Positions 1 to 6,223 of a stretch of DNA of 7,278 nt are shown one piece after another. Below the pieces are notes generated by a model. It ran no database searches. It was not told the origin of the DNA and saw only the letters and a program-made list of their open reading frames with translations. Position 1 is the first letter of the stretch; each line of letters begins with the position of its first letter. The position numbers and the translations under genes are program-made. This stretch comes from Anaerolineae bacterium (lineage in GTDB: Bacteria; Chloroflexota; Anaerolineae; Aggregatilineales; Phototrophicaceae), in contig JADLHH010000509.1 in NCBI GenBank assembly GCA_020848855.1, forward strand, positions 1 to 7,278, written 5' to 3'.

Positions 1-35
1 ATGCATGGAGACTCCTTGGTTGATTAGATAGCCGA

Positions 36-59
36 GGGCGCAGCGTGCTGCGCCCCTAC
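36..59. repeat. Dispersed palindrome copy 1, also possible terminator of the Lgt-like gene
   Basis: GGGCGCAG (36-43) and CTGCGCCC (48-55) form a perfect 8-bp stem around a CGTG loop, followed by the end sequence CCCCTAC (53-59). A second element with the same GCCCCTAC right end lies at 3204-3233, so this looks like one copy of a dispersed palindromic (REP-like) family. The TAG stop of the minus-strand Lgt-like gene (56-58) lies inside the CCCCTAC arm. The hairpin directly follows that stop on the minus strand and could act as a terminator or mRNA 3' stabiliser, although no U-run follows it. The family assignment is inference from two copies. Confidence 0.55.
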
Positions 60-820
60 TTGGCGTTCTTGGCGGCTTGGCGGTTCAGTAATGACACGCC
101 GACGCCCCACACAAGCATTCCCATATCCACGACCTGATCCGCCCTGATCCCCGCCACCATTGGCGCGTAATCGCCCCGGAAGAAGCCGATGCCGAACATC
201 CCGGCGCTCAGCAGCACCAGCAGCAGCCAGAAGCGGCGGTACTTCAGCCAGCCGCGCCGGATGAGCACCACGCTCAGGATCAGCAGCGCCAACGACAGCG
301 CCATGCCGAAGACCTGCGTGTTGTAGCGCGGCGCGACAATCCCGTACACGTCGCGGGTTTCGGCAGCGGCGAACGCCGGGTAATGCGCCAGCGTATCGAC
401 TTCCGCACCGTAGCCGCAGACCGCCCCCCAGCAGCCAAGCCACCCGGCGAACGCCAGCAGCGGCAGCGCCGGAGCCAGCGCGTCGAGCAGGTCACACAGC
501 GCCAGCCTGCGCCAGTGGGCGATCAGCGCCAGCCCGACCAACCCGCCGATCACCGCGCCGTGCCAGTCGAGACCGCCCGCGCCGGGGCGCAGCGCTTCGC
601 TCAGGTTGTCGGCGAAATACGTCCAGTTGAGCAGCACGTGACCCATCCGGGCGCCGACAATCGCGCCCGCGAACGCGCTCAGGCAGAGGTCGACCATCAC
701 GCCCGGGCGCAGCGCCGTCCGGCGAACGCCGATGCCGACGCTGAGCGCGATGCCAACGACCAGCGCCAGACTGTAAACCGGCACGGAGAAAAAGCGGAAG
801 GCAATTGTCGATTCAGGCAA
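56..820 (-). CDS. Lgt superfamily (prolipoprotein diacylglyceryl transferase-like) membrane protein, degenerate active site
   Basis: A 254-residue polytopic membrane protein with about seven hydrophobic segments. Lgt transfers diacylglycerol from phosphatidylglycerol to the lipobox cysteine of prolipoproteins in the cytoplasmic membrane. Family landmarks appear in order: an N-terminal YSLALVVG segment (16-23), GARMG (56-60), GGLDWHGAVIGG (82-93, including the conserved His87), GWLGCWGAVCGYG (126-138), PRYNTQVF (164-171) and FFRGD (213-217). By ungapped comparison with E. coli Lgt as I recall it, Arg143, Asn146 and Glu151 are replaced by Trp127, Cys130 and Cys135, and Arg239 and Glu243 by Met208 and Gly212; the counterparts of His103 and Gly154 are kept. 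The fold is therefore clear, but true Lgt activity is doubtful. The start is TTG (818-820), chosen because GGAG lies 7 nt upstream and a promoter lies just above. The gene is divergent from the SPFH gene and ends inside a palindromic repeat. It could be a paralogue with another lipid or small-molecule role. Confidence 0.8.
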   Translation of the reverse strand: MPESTIAFRFFSVPVYSLALVVGIALSVGIGVRRTALRPGVMVDLCLSAFAGAIVGARMGHVLLNWTYFADNLSEALRPGAGGLDWHGAVIGGLVGLALIAHWRRLALCDLLDALAPALPLLAFAGWLGCWGAVCGYGAEVDTLAHYPAFAAAETRDVYGIVAPRYNTQVFGMALSLALLILSVVLIRRGWLKYRRFWLLLVLLSAGMFGIGFFRGDYAPMVAGIRADQVVDMGMLVWGVGVSLLNRQAAKNAK

Positions 821-844
821 CCGGTATCTCCAGCGATTTAGTGT

Positions 845-873
845 ATTTTAGACACAAAGCTGTGGAAACACAA
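845..873 (-). promoter_or_regulatory. Candidate sigma70 promoter of the Lgt-like gene
   Basis: On the minus strand, TTGTGT (868-873) and TAAAAT (845-850) are separated by 17 nt. The -10 matches consensus at 5 of 6 positions; the -35 matches at only 3 of 6 but keeps TTG. Transcription would begin near 838, leaving a leader of under 20 nt that holds the GGAG ribosome site and the TTG start. This is a prediction from hexamer match and spacing only. Confidence 0.45.
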
Positions 874-876
874 AGC
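852..876. repeat. 9-bp direct repeat ACACAAAGC, possible operator
   Basis: ACACAAAGC occurs at 852-860 and again at 868-876, a period of 16 bp. The upstream copy overlaps the predicted -35 of the Lgt-like gene and the other lies in the -10/-35 spacer. Such spacing could suit a repressor bound to two direct half-sites, but no regulator gene is nearby and function is unproven. Confidence 0.35.
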
Positions 877-877
877 C

Positions 878-891
878 CCCAATAAATTGGG
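878..891. promoter_or_regulatory. 14-bp inverted repeat in the divergent spacer
   Basis: CCCAAT (878-883), AA, then ATTGGG (886-891) make a near-perfect dyad. It sits between the two divergent promoters and overlaps the candidate -35 of the SPFH gene, so it may be an operator. It is short enough that chance is possible. Confidence 0.3.
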
Positions 892-916
892 CATTATTAC
901 ACTATACAGATATGCT
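888..916 (+). promoter_or_regulatory. Weak candidate promoter of the SPFH gene
   Basis: TGGGCA (888-893) and TATGCT (911-916) are 17 nt apart, each matching 4 of 6 consensus bases. The surrounding AT-rich stretch (893-925) has other possible -10 hexamers (TATACA at 903, TATGTT at 916), so the exact choice is uncertain. Short CTATA/TATAG arms (902-906, 921-925) flank the -10. Confidence 0.35.
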
Positions 917-961
917 ATGTTATAGCCTGATCACACATCTCGCGTGGAAGAGGAGTTTGTC

Positions 962-2041
962 ATGGGTGTTAGTTCTGTATTTAGCATATTATCCCTTTTG
1001 GGATTTTTGCTGTTTCTGGGCGGCATCGCGCTGGTCGTCCTCGCTTCATCACAGGGACGCCCGCTTCGAAGCGGTGGTTTGCTGGCGGTCGTCGGTCTGG
1101 TCGTCGGCGTGCTGTTCAGCGTGATCAGCCAGGGCATCCTGCTGGTCGAGCCGACGGAAGTCGCCGTGATCGTGAATACGCTCAACGGTCAGCTTGATTC
1201 CAACCCGCGCCGGGGCGGCACGCACATTATCGTCCCGGTGGTTCAGCAGCCGTTCACCTACCCGCTGGTTCAGCAGTCGGTAACGATGGACGGCACAAGC
1301 AACAGCTCCGACACGGGCGAAGTCGTCGCCCGTTCGAGCGATGGTCAGGAAGTTCGGCTCGACGTGTCGGTCATTTACAGCGTCGACCCGCTGAACGTCA
1401 ATATCCTGCATCTGAACTGGCAGAACCGCTATGCTAATGAGTTCGTCGTTCCGCAGGCGCGCGGTATCATCCGTGACGCGGTATCGGGGTTCGAAGCGGC
1501 GGATATCTACGCCGGTGGGCGTGAGGCGTTGGCGGACACGGCAGCCGACCGCCTGCAAACCCGTCTCGCGGCGGACGGGCTGGTGCTCTCCGACCTGATC
1601 ATCCGCGACATCACCTTCTCGCAGCAGTATGCCGATGCAATCGAGCAGGCGCAGGTGGCGGCGCAGGAAGCCCAGCGTGCCCGGTTGGTCGTTCAGCAGC
1701 GGCAGCAGGAAGCCGAACAGCGCCGCGTGGAAGCGCAGGGTCTGCGTGACGCCGAGGTGACCCGCGCCGAAGGTCAGGCGCAGGCGACGATTTTGCAAGC
1801 CCGCGCCGAAGCCGAAGCGCTGCGGCTGGTGAGCGAGCAGATCGCCGCCAATCCGGCGCTGATCCAGTACCAGTACATCCAGACGCTGGGGGATAACATC
1901 CGGCTGGCGCTGGTGCCTTCGAACAGCCCCTTCCTGTTCGACTTCGAAAGCATCGCCGCCAACCCGGACTTCGTCGCGCCGGAAATCCCGGAGTCGTCGG
2001 ACATTATCGTGCCGACTGCCGAGCCAGCACCCGGCAGCTAA
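962..2041 (+). CDS. SPFH/prohibitin-family membrane protein
   Basis: A 359-residue protein of the SPFH (stomatin, prohibitin, flotillin, HflK/C) superfamily, whose members form ring or cage oligomers on membranes and act in membrane organisation and protease control. Two hydrophobic segments lie at about residues 8-28 and 39-60. The SPFH domain follows from about residue 61 (VEPTEVAVIVN), including a typical SSDGQEVRLDVSVIYSVDP strand. A long Ala/Glu/Gln/Arg-rich coiled coil spans about 224-296, and a tail with VPSNSPFLFDF precedes an acidic, proline-containing end. Prohibitins usually have one N-terminal TM, so two is slightly unusual. I chose ATG at 962 because AGGAG (951-955) stands 6 nt upstream; a GTG at 944 in the same frame would put that site inside the gene. 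No partner protease or NfeD gene is adjacent, so the specific role is unknown. Confidence 0.88.
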   Translation: MGVSSVFSILSLLGFLLFLGGIALVVLASSQGRPLRSGGLLAVVGLVVGVLFSVISQGILLVEPTEVAVIVNTLNGQLDSNPRRGGTHIIVPVVQQPFTYPLVQQSVTMDGTSNSSDTGEVVARSSDGQEVRLDVSVIYSVDPLNVNILHLNWQNRYANEFVVPQARGIIRDAVSGFEAADIYAGGREALADTAADRLQTRLAADGLVLSDLIIRDITFSQQYADAIEQAQVAAQEAQRARLVVQQRQQEAEQRRVEAQGLRDAEVTRAEGQAQATILQARAEAEALRLVSEQIAANPALIQYQYIQTLGDNIRLALVPSNSPFLFDFESIAANPDFVAPEIPESSDIIVPTAEPAPGS

Positions 2042-2064
2042 TCGCCTCGTGTTATCCAACACAG

Positions 2065-2100
2065 CGGGGGCAGCGAGACATCGCCGCCCCCGAACTTATT
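2065..2100 (+). terminator. Hairpin terminator after the SPFH gene
   Basis: CGGGGGC (2065-2071) pairs with GCCCCCG (2086-2092); inside it, after an A/C mismatch, GCGA (2073-2076) pairs with TCGC (2081-2084) around a GACA loop. The stem is strong, but the following GAACTTATT is only mildly U-rich, so it may be a partial terminator. It starts 24 nt after the stop codon. Confidence 0.65.
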
Positions 2101-2150
2101 CCCCTTGTGTTAAAGAATTTTCAACAACGTTAAGCTTTAGCTCCAACGGC

Positions 2151-2179
2151 TTGAATTCGATTCTGTTTGCGCTTATGAT
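2151..2179 (+). promoter_or_regulatory. Candidate sigma70 promoter of surE
   Basis: TTGAAT (2151-2156; 4 of 6) and TATGAT (2174-2179; 5 of 6) are separated by exactly 17 nt. Transcription would start near 2186, about 29 nt ahead of the surE ATG. Together with the terminator upstream, this suggests surE is transcribed independently of the SPFH gene. Confidence 0.6.
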
Positions 2180-2214
2180 GAATCTGTAATTCTTAAACTA
2201 ATGACAGGAGTACG

Positions 2215-3108
2215 ATGAACCAGGAACGACCACTGATCCTTTTCACCAACGATGACGGCATCGCTTCCCCCGGCTTGTGGGCAGTGGTGGACGCATTCTA
2301 CGATATTGGCGACGTGCTGATCGTCGCCCCGCGCGAACAGCAAAGCGGGATGGCGCGCAGTATGCCCGTCACCAGTGAGGGACGCATTCATCAGGAAGAA
2401 CGCCTGATTCGCGGCGAAATGAACACCGTCTACGCGGTAGACGGCACACCGGCACAGTCGGTGCAGCACGGCGTGATCGAGCTGGCGGACCGGCTGCCAT
2501 CGCTGGTGGTGTCCGGCATCAACTACGGCGAGAACTGCGGCAACGGCGTAACGATTTCCGGCACGGTCGGGGCGGCGCTGGAAGCGGCGAGCCTCGGCAT
2601 CCCGGCAATTGCGATCTCGCAGCAAACCCCGCGCGACCTGCATCTGTCCTATTCCCCGGACGTGAATTTCAGCGCGGCGGCTTACTTCGCCCGCAAGTTC
2701 GGGATGTGGCTGATCGAACACGACACGCCCGACGATGTTGACGTGCTCAAGCTCGACGTGCCGCTGGACGCGACGCCGGAAACCCCCTGGCGGGTCACAC
2801 GGCTCTCGCGCCGGCGCGTCTACTGGCCCACCCGCCCGGAGCGCGTGGCACTTTCGGACGTGGGGCGCATGGGCTATCGCTTCAATTACGACCCATCCAA
2901 AGCCGAGCCGGACTCGGACGTGTACGCCATCCTGCACGACGGCGTGGTCTCGCTCACACCGATGAGCCTCGACATGACCTCGCGCACCGACCCGTACCGC
3001 CTGACGCAGTTGATCACCGGCGAGCGCGTATACGCCGAAAAAGCGGGCAGGACGAAGCTCGCGCCGCAGCTTGAAGAGCTTCAGGCAGCGATCAACGGCG
3101 AGCAGTAG
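2215..3108 (+). CDS. surE: 5'/3'-nucleotidase SurE
   Basis: A 297-residue cytoplasmic, metal-dependent phosphatase of the SurE family, which removes phosphate from nucleoside 5'- and 3'-monophosphates and is linked to stationary-phase survival. The N-terminal LILFTNDDGIASPG carries the metal-binding Asp13-Asp14 pair. APREQQSGMARS supplies the likely Ser44 ligand, and SGINYGENCGN supplies Asn103, followed by the typical GTVGAALEAASLGIPAIAIS. It is longer than E. coli SurE (about 250 residues), mainly in the C-terminal part. Two usually conserved spots differ: GTPAQSV where GTPADCV is common, and LKLDVP where LNVNVP is common. The metal site is intact, so activity is expected. The start is ATG with AGGAG (2206-2210) only 4 nt upstream. 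It has its own promoter and terminator. Any link to the nucleoside-type ABC gene downstream is speculative. Confidence 0.93.
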   Translation: MNQERPLILFTNDDGIASPGLWAVVDAFYDIGDVLIVAPREQQSGMARSMPVTSEGRIHQEERLIRGEMNTVYAVDGTPAQSVQHGVIELADRLPSLVVSGINYGENCGNGVTISGTVGAALEAASLGIPAIAISQQTPRDLHLSYSPDVNFSAAAYFARKFGMWLIEHDTPDDVDVLKLDVPLDATPETPWRVTRLSRRRVYWPTRPERVALSDVGRMGYRFNYDPSKAEPDSDVYAILHDGVVSLTPMSLDMTSRTDPYRLTQLITGERVYAEKAGRTKLAPQLEELQAAINGEQ

Positions 3109-3138
3109 CGCCGACTTCGACCATAAGCCGCTCTTCGA

Positions 3139-3173
3139 CAGCGCCGGTTTCAAACTGGCGCTGCTGTGTTTAT
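3139..3173 (+). terminator. Hairpin terminator after surE
   Basis: CAGCGCCGG (3139-3147) pairs with CTGGCGCTG (3155-3163), with one G-U pair and a TTTCAAA loop whose TTT and AAA can extend the stem. CTGTGTTTA follows. It begins 31 nt after the surE stop. The U-tract is short and interrupted, and it overlaps the next gene's -10 box. Confidence 0.65.
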
Positions 3174-3176
3174 AAT
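3149..3176 (+). promoter_or_regulatory. Candidate promoter of the PPC-repeat gene
   Basis: A perfect TATAAT (3171-3176) is preceded at 16 nt by TTCAAA (3149-3154; 4 of 6). Transcription would begin near 3183. The -35 and spacer fall within the loop and right arm of the surE terminator hairpin, so the two signals share the same bases. Confidence 0.55.
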
Positions 3177-3203
3177 GGGGATGCACCGTCCAGGACATAC
3201 CGT

Positions 3204-3233
3204 GTAGCAGGCACGACATGTCGTGCCCCTACG
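3204..3233. repeat. Dispersed palindrome copy 2 in the PPC gene leader
   Basis: GGCACGACATGTCGTGCC (3210-3227) is an 18-bp perfect palindrome. It is flanked by GTAG (3204-3207) on the left and CTAC (3229-3232) on the right, the outer arms being offset by one base. The right end GCCCCTAC matches copy 1 at 36-59. The palindrome would fold into a stem in the leader RNA of the downstream gene. The ATG at 3218-3220 straddles its centre, which is one reason I prefer the GTG start at 3248 for that gene. Confidence 0.6.
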
Positions 3234-3247
3234 GATCAACATCTCTG

Positions 3248-4705
3248 GTGAAACCGACCCTTTTCCTGCTCGCTGTCCTCTTTCTTTCGCTCGTGCCTGC
3301 ACAGGCGCAGGAGTTCGGCTACGGCGTGTCCGTCAGCGGTACACTGAACGATGCTACGCCGCGCGTCATCTATACGCTGGACGGGCTGCGCGGCGACGTG
3401 ATCGCCATCGATCTGCGCGTGAATTCCGGCAACCTCGACCCGATGCTGACGGTGATCGGCAGCGACGGCACGGTGCTGGCGCTCAGCGACGACGCTACGC
3501 TGGAAGGGCGCAACAACCGCGACCTGCATCTGGAATCGCTGCATATCCCGCGCAACGACCGCTATTCGCTGGTGGTGGCGCGCTTCGGCTACCTGCTCGG
3601 CACGACATCCGGCTCGTATACGCTGGAAGTCGACCGCATCGGCGTCAGTTCGGCGTCGGGCAGCGCTCTGCGCTACGGCGATTCGGTCTACAACACCATC
3701 ACCGACGCTTCGCCGCAGGTGTATTACACCTTCCGCGCCGCGCGCGGCGACACCATCAGCGTGCGGATGCAGCGCGCTTCCGGCGACCTCGACCCGGCGC
3801 TGCTGCTGGTCAACAGTCAGGCACAGATTATCGCCGACACCGACGACAGCCCTGGCTCGCTGGATGCCGCCATCAACGGCTTCGTCATCCGCGAGCCGGG
3901 TATCTACGCGATCATCGCCTCGCGCTTCGGGCAGGCGGCGGGACGCAGCAAGGGGTCGTTCGTGCTGACGCTCAATTCCGGCGCGGAGAGCGGTCTGGGC
4001 AGAAACATCGATCTGGCGCTGCCGCTGCTGCCCGGCATCCCGGCGCAGGGCGAAATCACCGACAGCCGCGACGTGCAGTTCTACCAGTTCGACGGCAAGA
4101 AGGACGATGTGATCACGATCCGCATGATCCGCCCCAGCGGCGAGCTGGACTCGTTCCTGGCGCTGCTCGACCCGTCGCGGCGCGAAATCGTCAGCGACGA
4201 CGACAGCGGCGGCGGGCAGAACGCGCTGATCAACCAGTATGTGCTGCCGGTGGACGGCACCTATACGGTGGTCGCCACCCGTTTCGAGCGGGCGCAGGGG
4301 ACGACAGTTGGACCTTACCAGCTTCAACTGGACGTGAGCGGCAACGCCTTCCAAAACATCCCGGAAGACGTGCCGCGCATCGAGATCGGCGACACCGTTC
4401 AGGGCACAATCACCGACACCGTCCCGGAGATGATCTACGCCTTCGTCGCGCGGCAGGGCGACGTGCTGACGCTGATGATGGATCGCGCCAGCGGCAACCT
4501 CGACGCGCGCATGGTGGTGCTGGCATCCGACCAGCGCCCGCTGAGCAGTGACGACGACAGCGGCGAGGGACAGAACGCCCGCATCGACTTCACCGCGCCG
4601 ACGACCGGCATCTACTACGTGGTGGCGACGCGCTACGGCGGCACGCAGGGCGACCCGAACACCACCGGCGATTATACGCTCACGGTGATGCAGCGGTCGG
4701 GGTAG
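3248..4705 (+). CDS. Secreted protein with four tandem PPC-like (pre-peptidase C-terminal) domains
   Basis: A 485-residue exported protein. The signal peptide MKPTLFLLAVLFLSLVPAQA precedes four beta-rich units of about 105-110 residues. Each has the PPC pattern: G-x-I/L-x-D at the start, an aromatic YxF/YTL strand, RxGDxI/VxIxM, SGxLDxxLxL, an acidic DDDSGxGxNA-like turn, then GxYxVVATRFGxxxGxxxGxYxLxL. The units begin near SGTLNDATPRVIYT, NTITDASPQVYYT, GEITDSRDVQFYQ and GTITDTVPEMIYA. Repeats 3 and 4 keep the acidic DDDSG turn best; repeat 1 is most diverged. PPC domains usually hang on secreted proteases as cleaved or targeting modules. Here no catalytic domain or membrane anchor is visible, so the protein may bind a substrate, ion or surface. 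The start is uncertain: GTG 3248 gives a classical MKPT signal peptide but has only a distant GGA (3233). ATG 3218 is in frame (495 residues) with a weak AGG, but lies inside a palindromic repeat. The gene is convergent with the TSP3 gene, 54 nt apart, and that spacer shows no clear terminator. Confidence 0.85.
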   Translation: MKPTLFLLAVLFLSLVPAQAQEFGYGVSVSGTLNDATPRVIYTLDGLRGDVIAIDLRVNSGNLDPMLTVIGSDGTVLALSDDATLEGRNNRDLHLESLHIPRNDRYSLVVARFGYLLGTTSGSYTLEVDRIGVSSASGSALRYGDSVYNTITDASPQVYYTFRAARGDTISVRMQRASGDLDPALLLVNSQAQIIADTDDSPGSLDAAINGFVIREPGIYAIIASRFGQAAGRSKGSFVLTLNSGAESGLGRNIDLALPLLPGIPAQGEITDSRDVQFYQFDGKKDDVITIRMIRPSGELDSFLALLDPSRREIVSDDDSGGGQNALINQYVLPVDGTYTVVATRFERAQGTTVGPYQLQLDVSGNAFQNIPEDVPRIEIGDTVQGTITDTVPEMIYAFVARQGDVLTLMMDRASGNLDARMVVLASDQRPLSSDDDSGEGQNARIDFTAPTTGIYYVVATRYGGTQGDPNTTGDYTLTVMQRSG

Positions 4706-4759
4706 GCGCCCGATCTCCGATAAATGCCATTTTCTGGACCAGCCGCTGCCGCGCCGTCA

Positions 4760-6106
4760 CTACTGAACAGCCGGCAGGCTAAACCCAATGTGAATCGCTC
4801 CCCGCGCGACCGCCTGCGCGTCGGTGATAACAATGCCGGGCGCGCCCGCGCCGATGCCGTTCGGAAGCCAGAGAATATCTGGCGGACCGGGGTTGGGGAC
4901 GGCGGGATTGATCCCCTGGATAAGGATGCCCGGACTTTCAGGTGGACCGGGCTCGGGGAGGATGGGGCTATCGGGCGGACCGGGCTCGGGGACGGTGGAG
5001 TTGAACCACTGGATGAGGATACCCCCATAGTCCTGCGGGTCGGGGGGACCGGGGGTGGGAACGGACGAGTTGGGCCAATCGATGCCGGTGAAATAGGATA
5101 CGATCACAGGCGGCGTGTCGGGGTCGAAGGGGATGCGCCAGTCGAGCAGGATACGGGCTGTTTCGGGGGTGGGCGGCGGGATGACGGCGATGATCACGAT
5201 TTCGTCGCCATCGAAGCCCGCGTACCAGTGGATTTCGGATTCGGGCGCGCCGGGTTCCTGCGACCAGTCGACGACGAAGCCGTGACCATTGGGGTCGACT
5301 TTAACGCAGCGCTGCGGGGTAGCCTGCTGTAACGCCTGCCGTGTTTCCGCGCCAAACGACCAGTTGACCTGAATCGCCTCGCCGGAAAGCCAGTTGATCG
5401 CACCGGCTCTATCCGTGCAGACGCCTGCCCGCAGGTCTGCACCGTCTCCTGCCACGAAGCCGCTGTCATCGGGGTGCGAAAGGCGGCTGGGGAAGGGTCC
5501 GCCGTTGGGGTTGGCAGGCTGCTCCACGAACGGCAGCGTATCGCATGAGCCGCCCGTGCGCACGAACTCGGCTGAGACCCAGCCCTCGGCAATCCGGTGC
5601 CAGTTGCCGTCGGTTAGCGCACGAGTCGCCAGGATCGGATACGTCAAGGACGGGTTCAGCATTCCGACAATCAGGCTACGTGTCGAGGTTTCGGCGCGAA
5701 TGTTGATGCCCTGACCGCTCACCGTCGCCAGCAGGCACTCGCCCGTTTCCGGCAGTGCTGGCAGGATGAGTGTCGTCGCTGGGGCAACAGGTGGGCTGTC
5801 GGTCGGCTGCACCTGATCTACGGGACAGCCCTCGGTGAATCCCGTCCCGGCTGCGTCCGGGCAACGATCGACGAAGTCGGCGACGCCATCGCCATCGCGG
5901 TCCTGGCTGCCATTACCGCCATCGCCATCCGCGTCCGGCGGCGGACAGCCGCCGTTCTCTCGCGGACCTGCCTGGTCAGGGCAGCCGTCCGCAGCGTTCG
6001 GGACGCCATCCCCGTCAGTGTCGTCGCGCGTCTGGGCGCTCACAACCACCGATCCTGTAGTGAACATCAACATAAGGCTAAAAAGGACGAGCAGCGTGCG
6101 CTTCAT
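4760..6106 (-). CDS. Secreted TSP3-repeat / SH3b protein with PGPPD-repeat tail
   Basis: A 448-residue exported mosaic protein whose function I do not recognise. A signal peptide ends near SAQ (about residue 25). Thrombospondin type 3-like calcium-binding units follow: [17 protein letters not shown] (28-44) and [16 protein letters not shown] (69-84), with a DADGDGG partial unit (58-64) between them. The Asp positions and the CP ends are intact. After a Pro/Thr linker comes a bacterial SH3 domain (about 124-188; [20 protein letters not shown] ... [14 protein letters not shown]). A Cys-containing middle region (about 190-330) matches nothing I know. The tail (about 345-410) repeats P-x-PGPP-D/E four times with GILIQ segments. 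The start is ATG with GAGG about 6 nt upstream. The gene has its own upstream spacer rich in dyads. Calcium-stabilised extracellular or envelope attachment is a reasonable guess from TSP3 plus SH3b; no enzyme motif is seen. Confidence 0.85.
   Translation of the reverse strand: MKRTLLVLFSLMLMFTTGSVVVSAQTRDDTDGDGVPNAADGCPDQAGPRENGGCPPPDADGDGGNGSQDRDGDGVADFVDRCPDAAGTGFTEGCPVDQVQPTDSPPVAPATTLILPALPETGECLLATVSGQGINIRAETSTRSLIVGMLNPSLTYPILATRALTDGNWHRIAEGWVSAEFVRTGGSCDTLPFVEQPANPNGGPFPSRLSHPDDSGFVAGDGADLRAGVCTDRAGAINWLSGEAIQVNWSFGAETRQALQQATPQRCVKVDPNGHGFVVDWSQEPGAPESEIHWYAGFDGDEIVIIAVIPPPTPETARILLDWRIPFDPDTPPVIVSYFTGIDWPNSSVPTPGPPDPQDYGGILIQWFNSTVPEPGPPDSPILPEPGPPESPGILIQGINPAVPNPGPPDILWLPNGIGAGAPGIVITDAQAVARGAIHIGFSLPAVQ
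4884..5060 (-). repeat. In-frame PGPPD coding repeats
   Basis: Four copies of a GGACCGGG-like core on the plus strand (near 4884, 4944, 4977 and 5046) encode P-x-PGPPD/E on the minus strand. Spacings are 60, 33 and 69 bp, all multiples of three, so the reading frame is kept. Some units also share a GILIQ segment ahead of the proline motif. This points to internal duplication of a short module. Confidence 0.7.
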
Positions 6107-6138
6107 GGTTTGCCTCTTTATCCTAATAACCCGCTTAA

Positions 6139-6163
6139 GGCATCGTGCGCGTGTACGATGTCC
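6139..6163 (-). promoter_or_regulatory. Hairpin in the leader of the TSP3-SH3 gene
   Basis: CATCGT (6141-6146) and ACGATG (6155-6160) pair around an 8-nt loop, with GG/CC extending the stem past a one-base bulge. It lies about 33 nt upstream of the TSP3 start, so it could be an operator or a leader RNA structure. Function is inferred only from symmetry. Confidence 0.3.
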
Positions 6164-6198
6164 TATCGGTAGTGCTCTATTTTGATGTACTTATAGTT

Positions 6199-6220
6199 CC
6201 ATATGATTTTTAGAATATGG
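6199..6220. promoter_or_regulatory. Inverted repeat CCATAT-N10-ATATGG
   Basis: CCATAT (6199-6204) and ATATGG (6215-6220) are perfect inverted arms with a 10-nt AT-rich spacer, a layout typical of a dimeric regulator site. They lie just upstream of the TATAAG that could serve the TSP3 gene. Confidence 0.3.
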
Positions 6221-6223
6221 CAC

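Noticed and set aside
1049..2062. 337-codon open frame on the minus strand
   Set aside because: It runs antisense to the SPFH gene, is rich in Arg, His and Asp in the way typical of GC-rich shadow frames, and resembles no family.
2173..3219. 348-codon open frame on the minus strand
   Set aside because: It is antisense to surE, whose family motifs are unmistakable; the product looks like a composition artefact.
3236..4354. 372-codon minus-strand frame
   Set aside because: Antisense shadow of the PPC gene.
3223..4551. 442-codon plus-strand frame overlapping the PPC gene
   Set aside because: An Arg/Ala/Gln-rich out-of-frame reading of the PPC repeats, with no signal peptide or domain.
4706..4759. 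Bidirectional terminator between the convergent genes
   Set aside because: I could find no convincing stem with a U-run in these 54 bases.
4724..5332. 202-codon plus-strand frame with Gly/Asp repeats
   Set aside because: It is the complement of the PGPPD repeats of the TSP3-SH3 gene; the minus-strand reading has the signal peptide, ribosome site and known domains.
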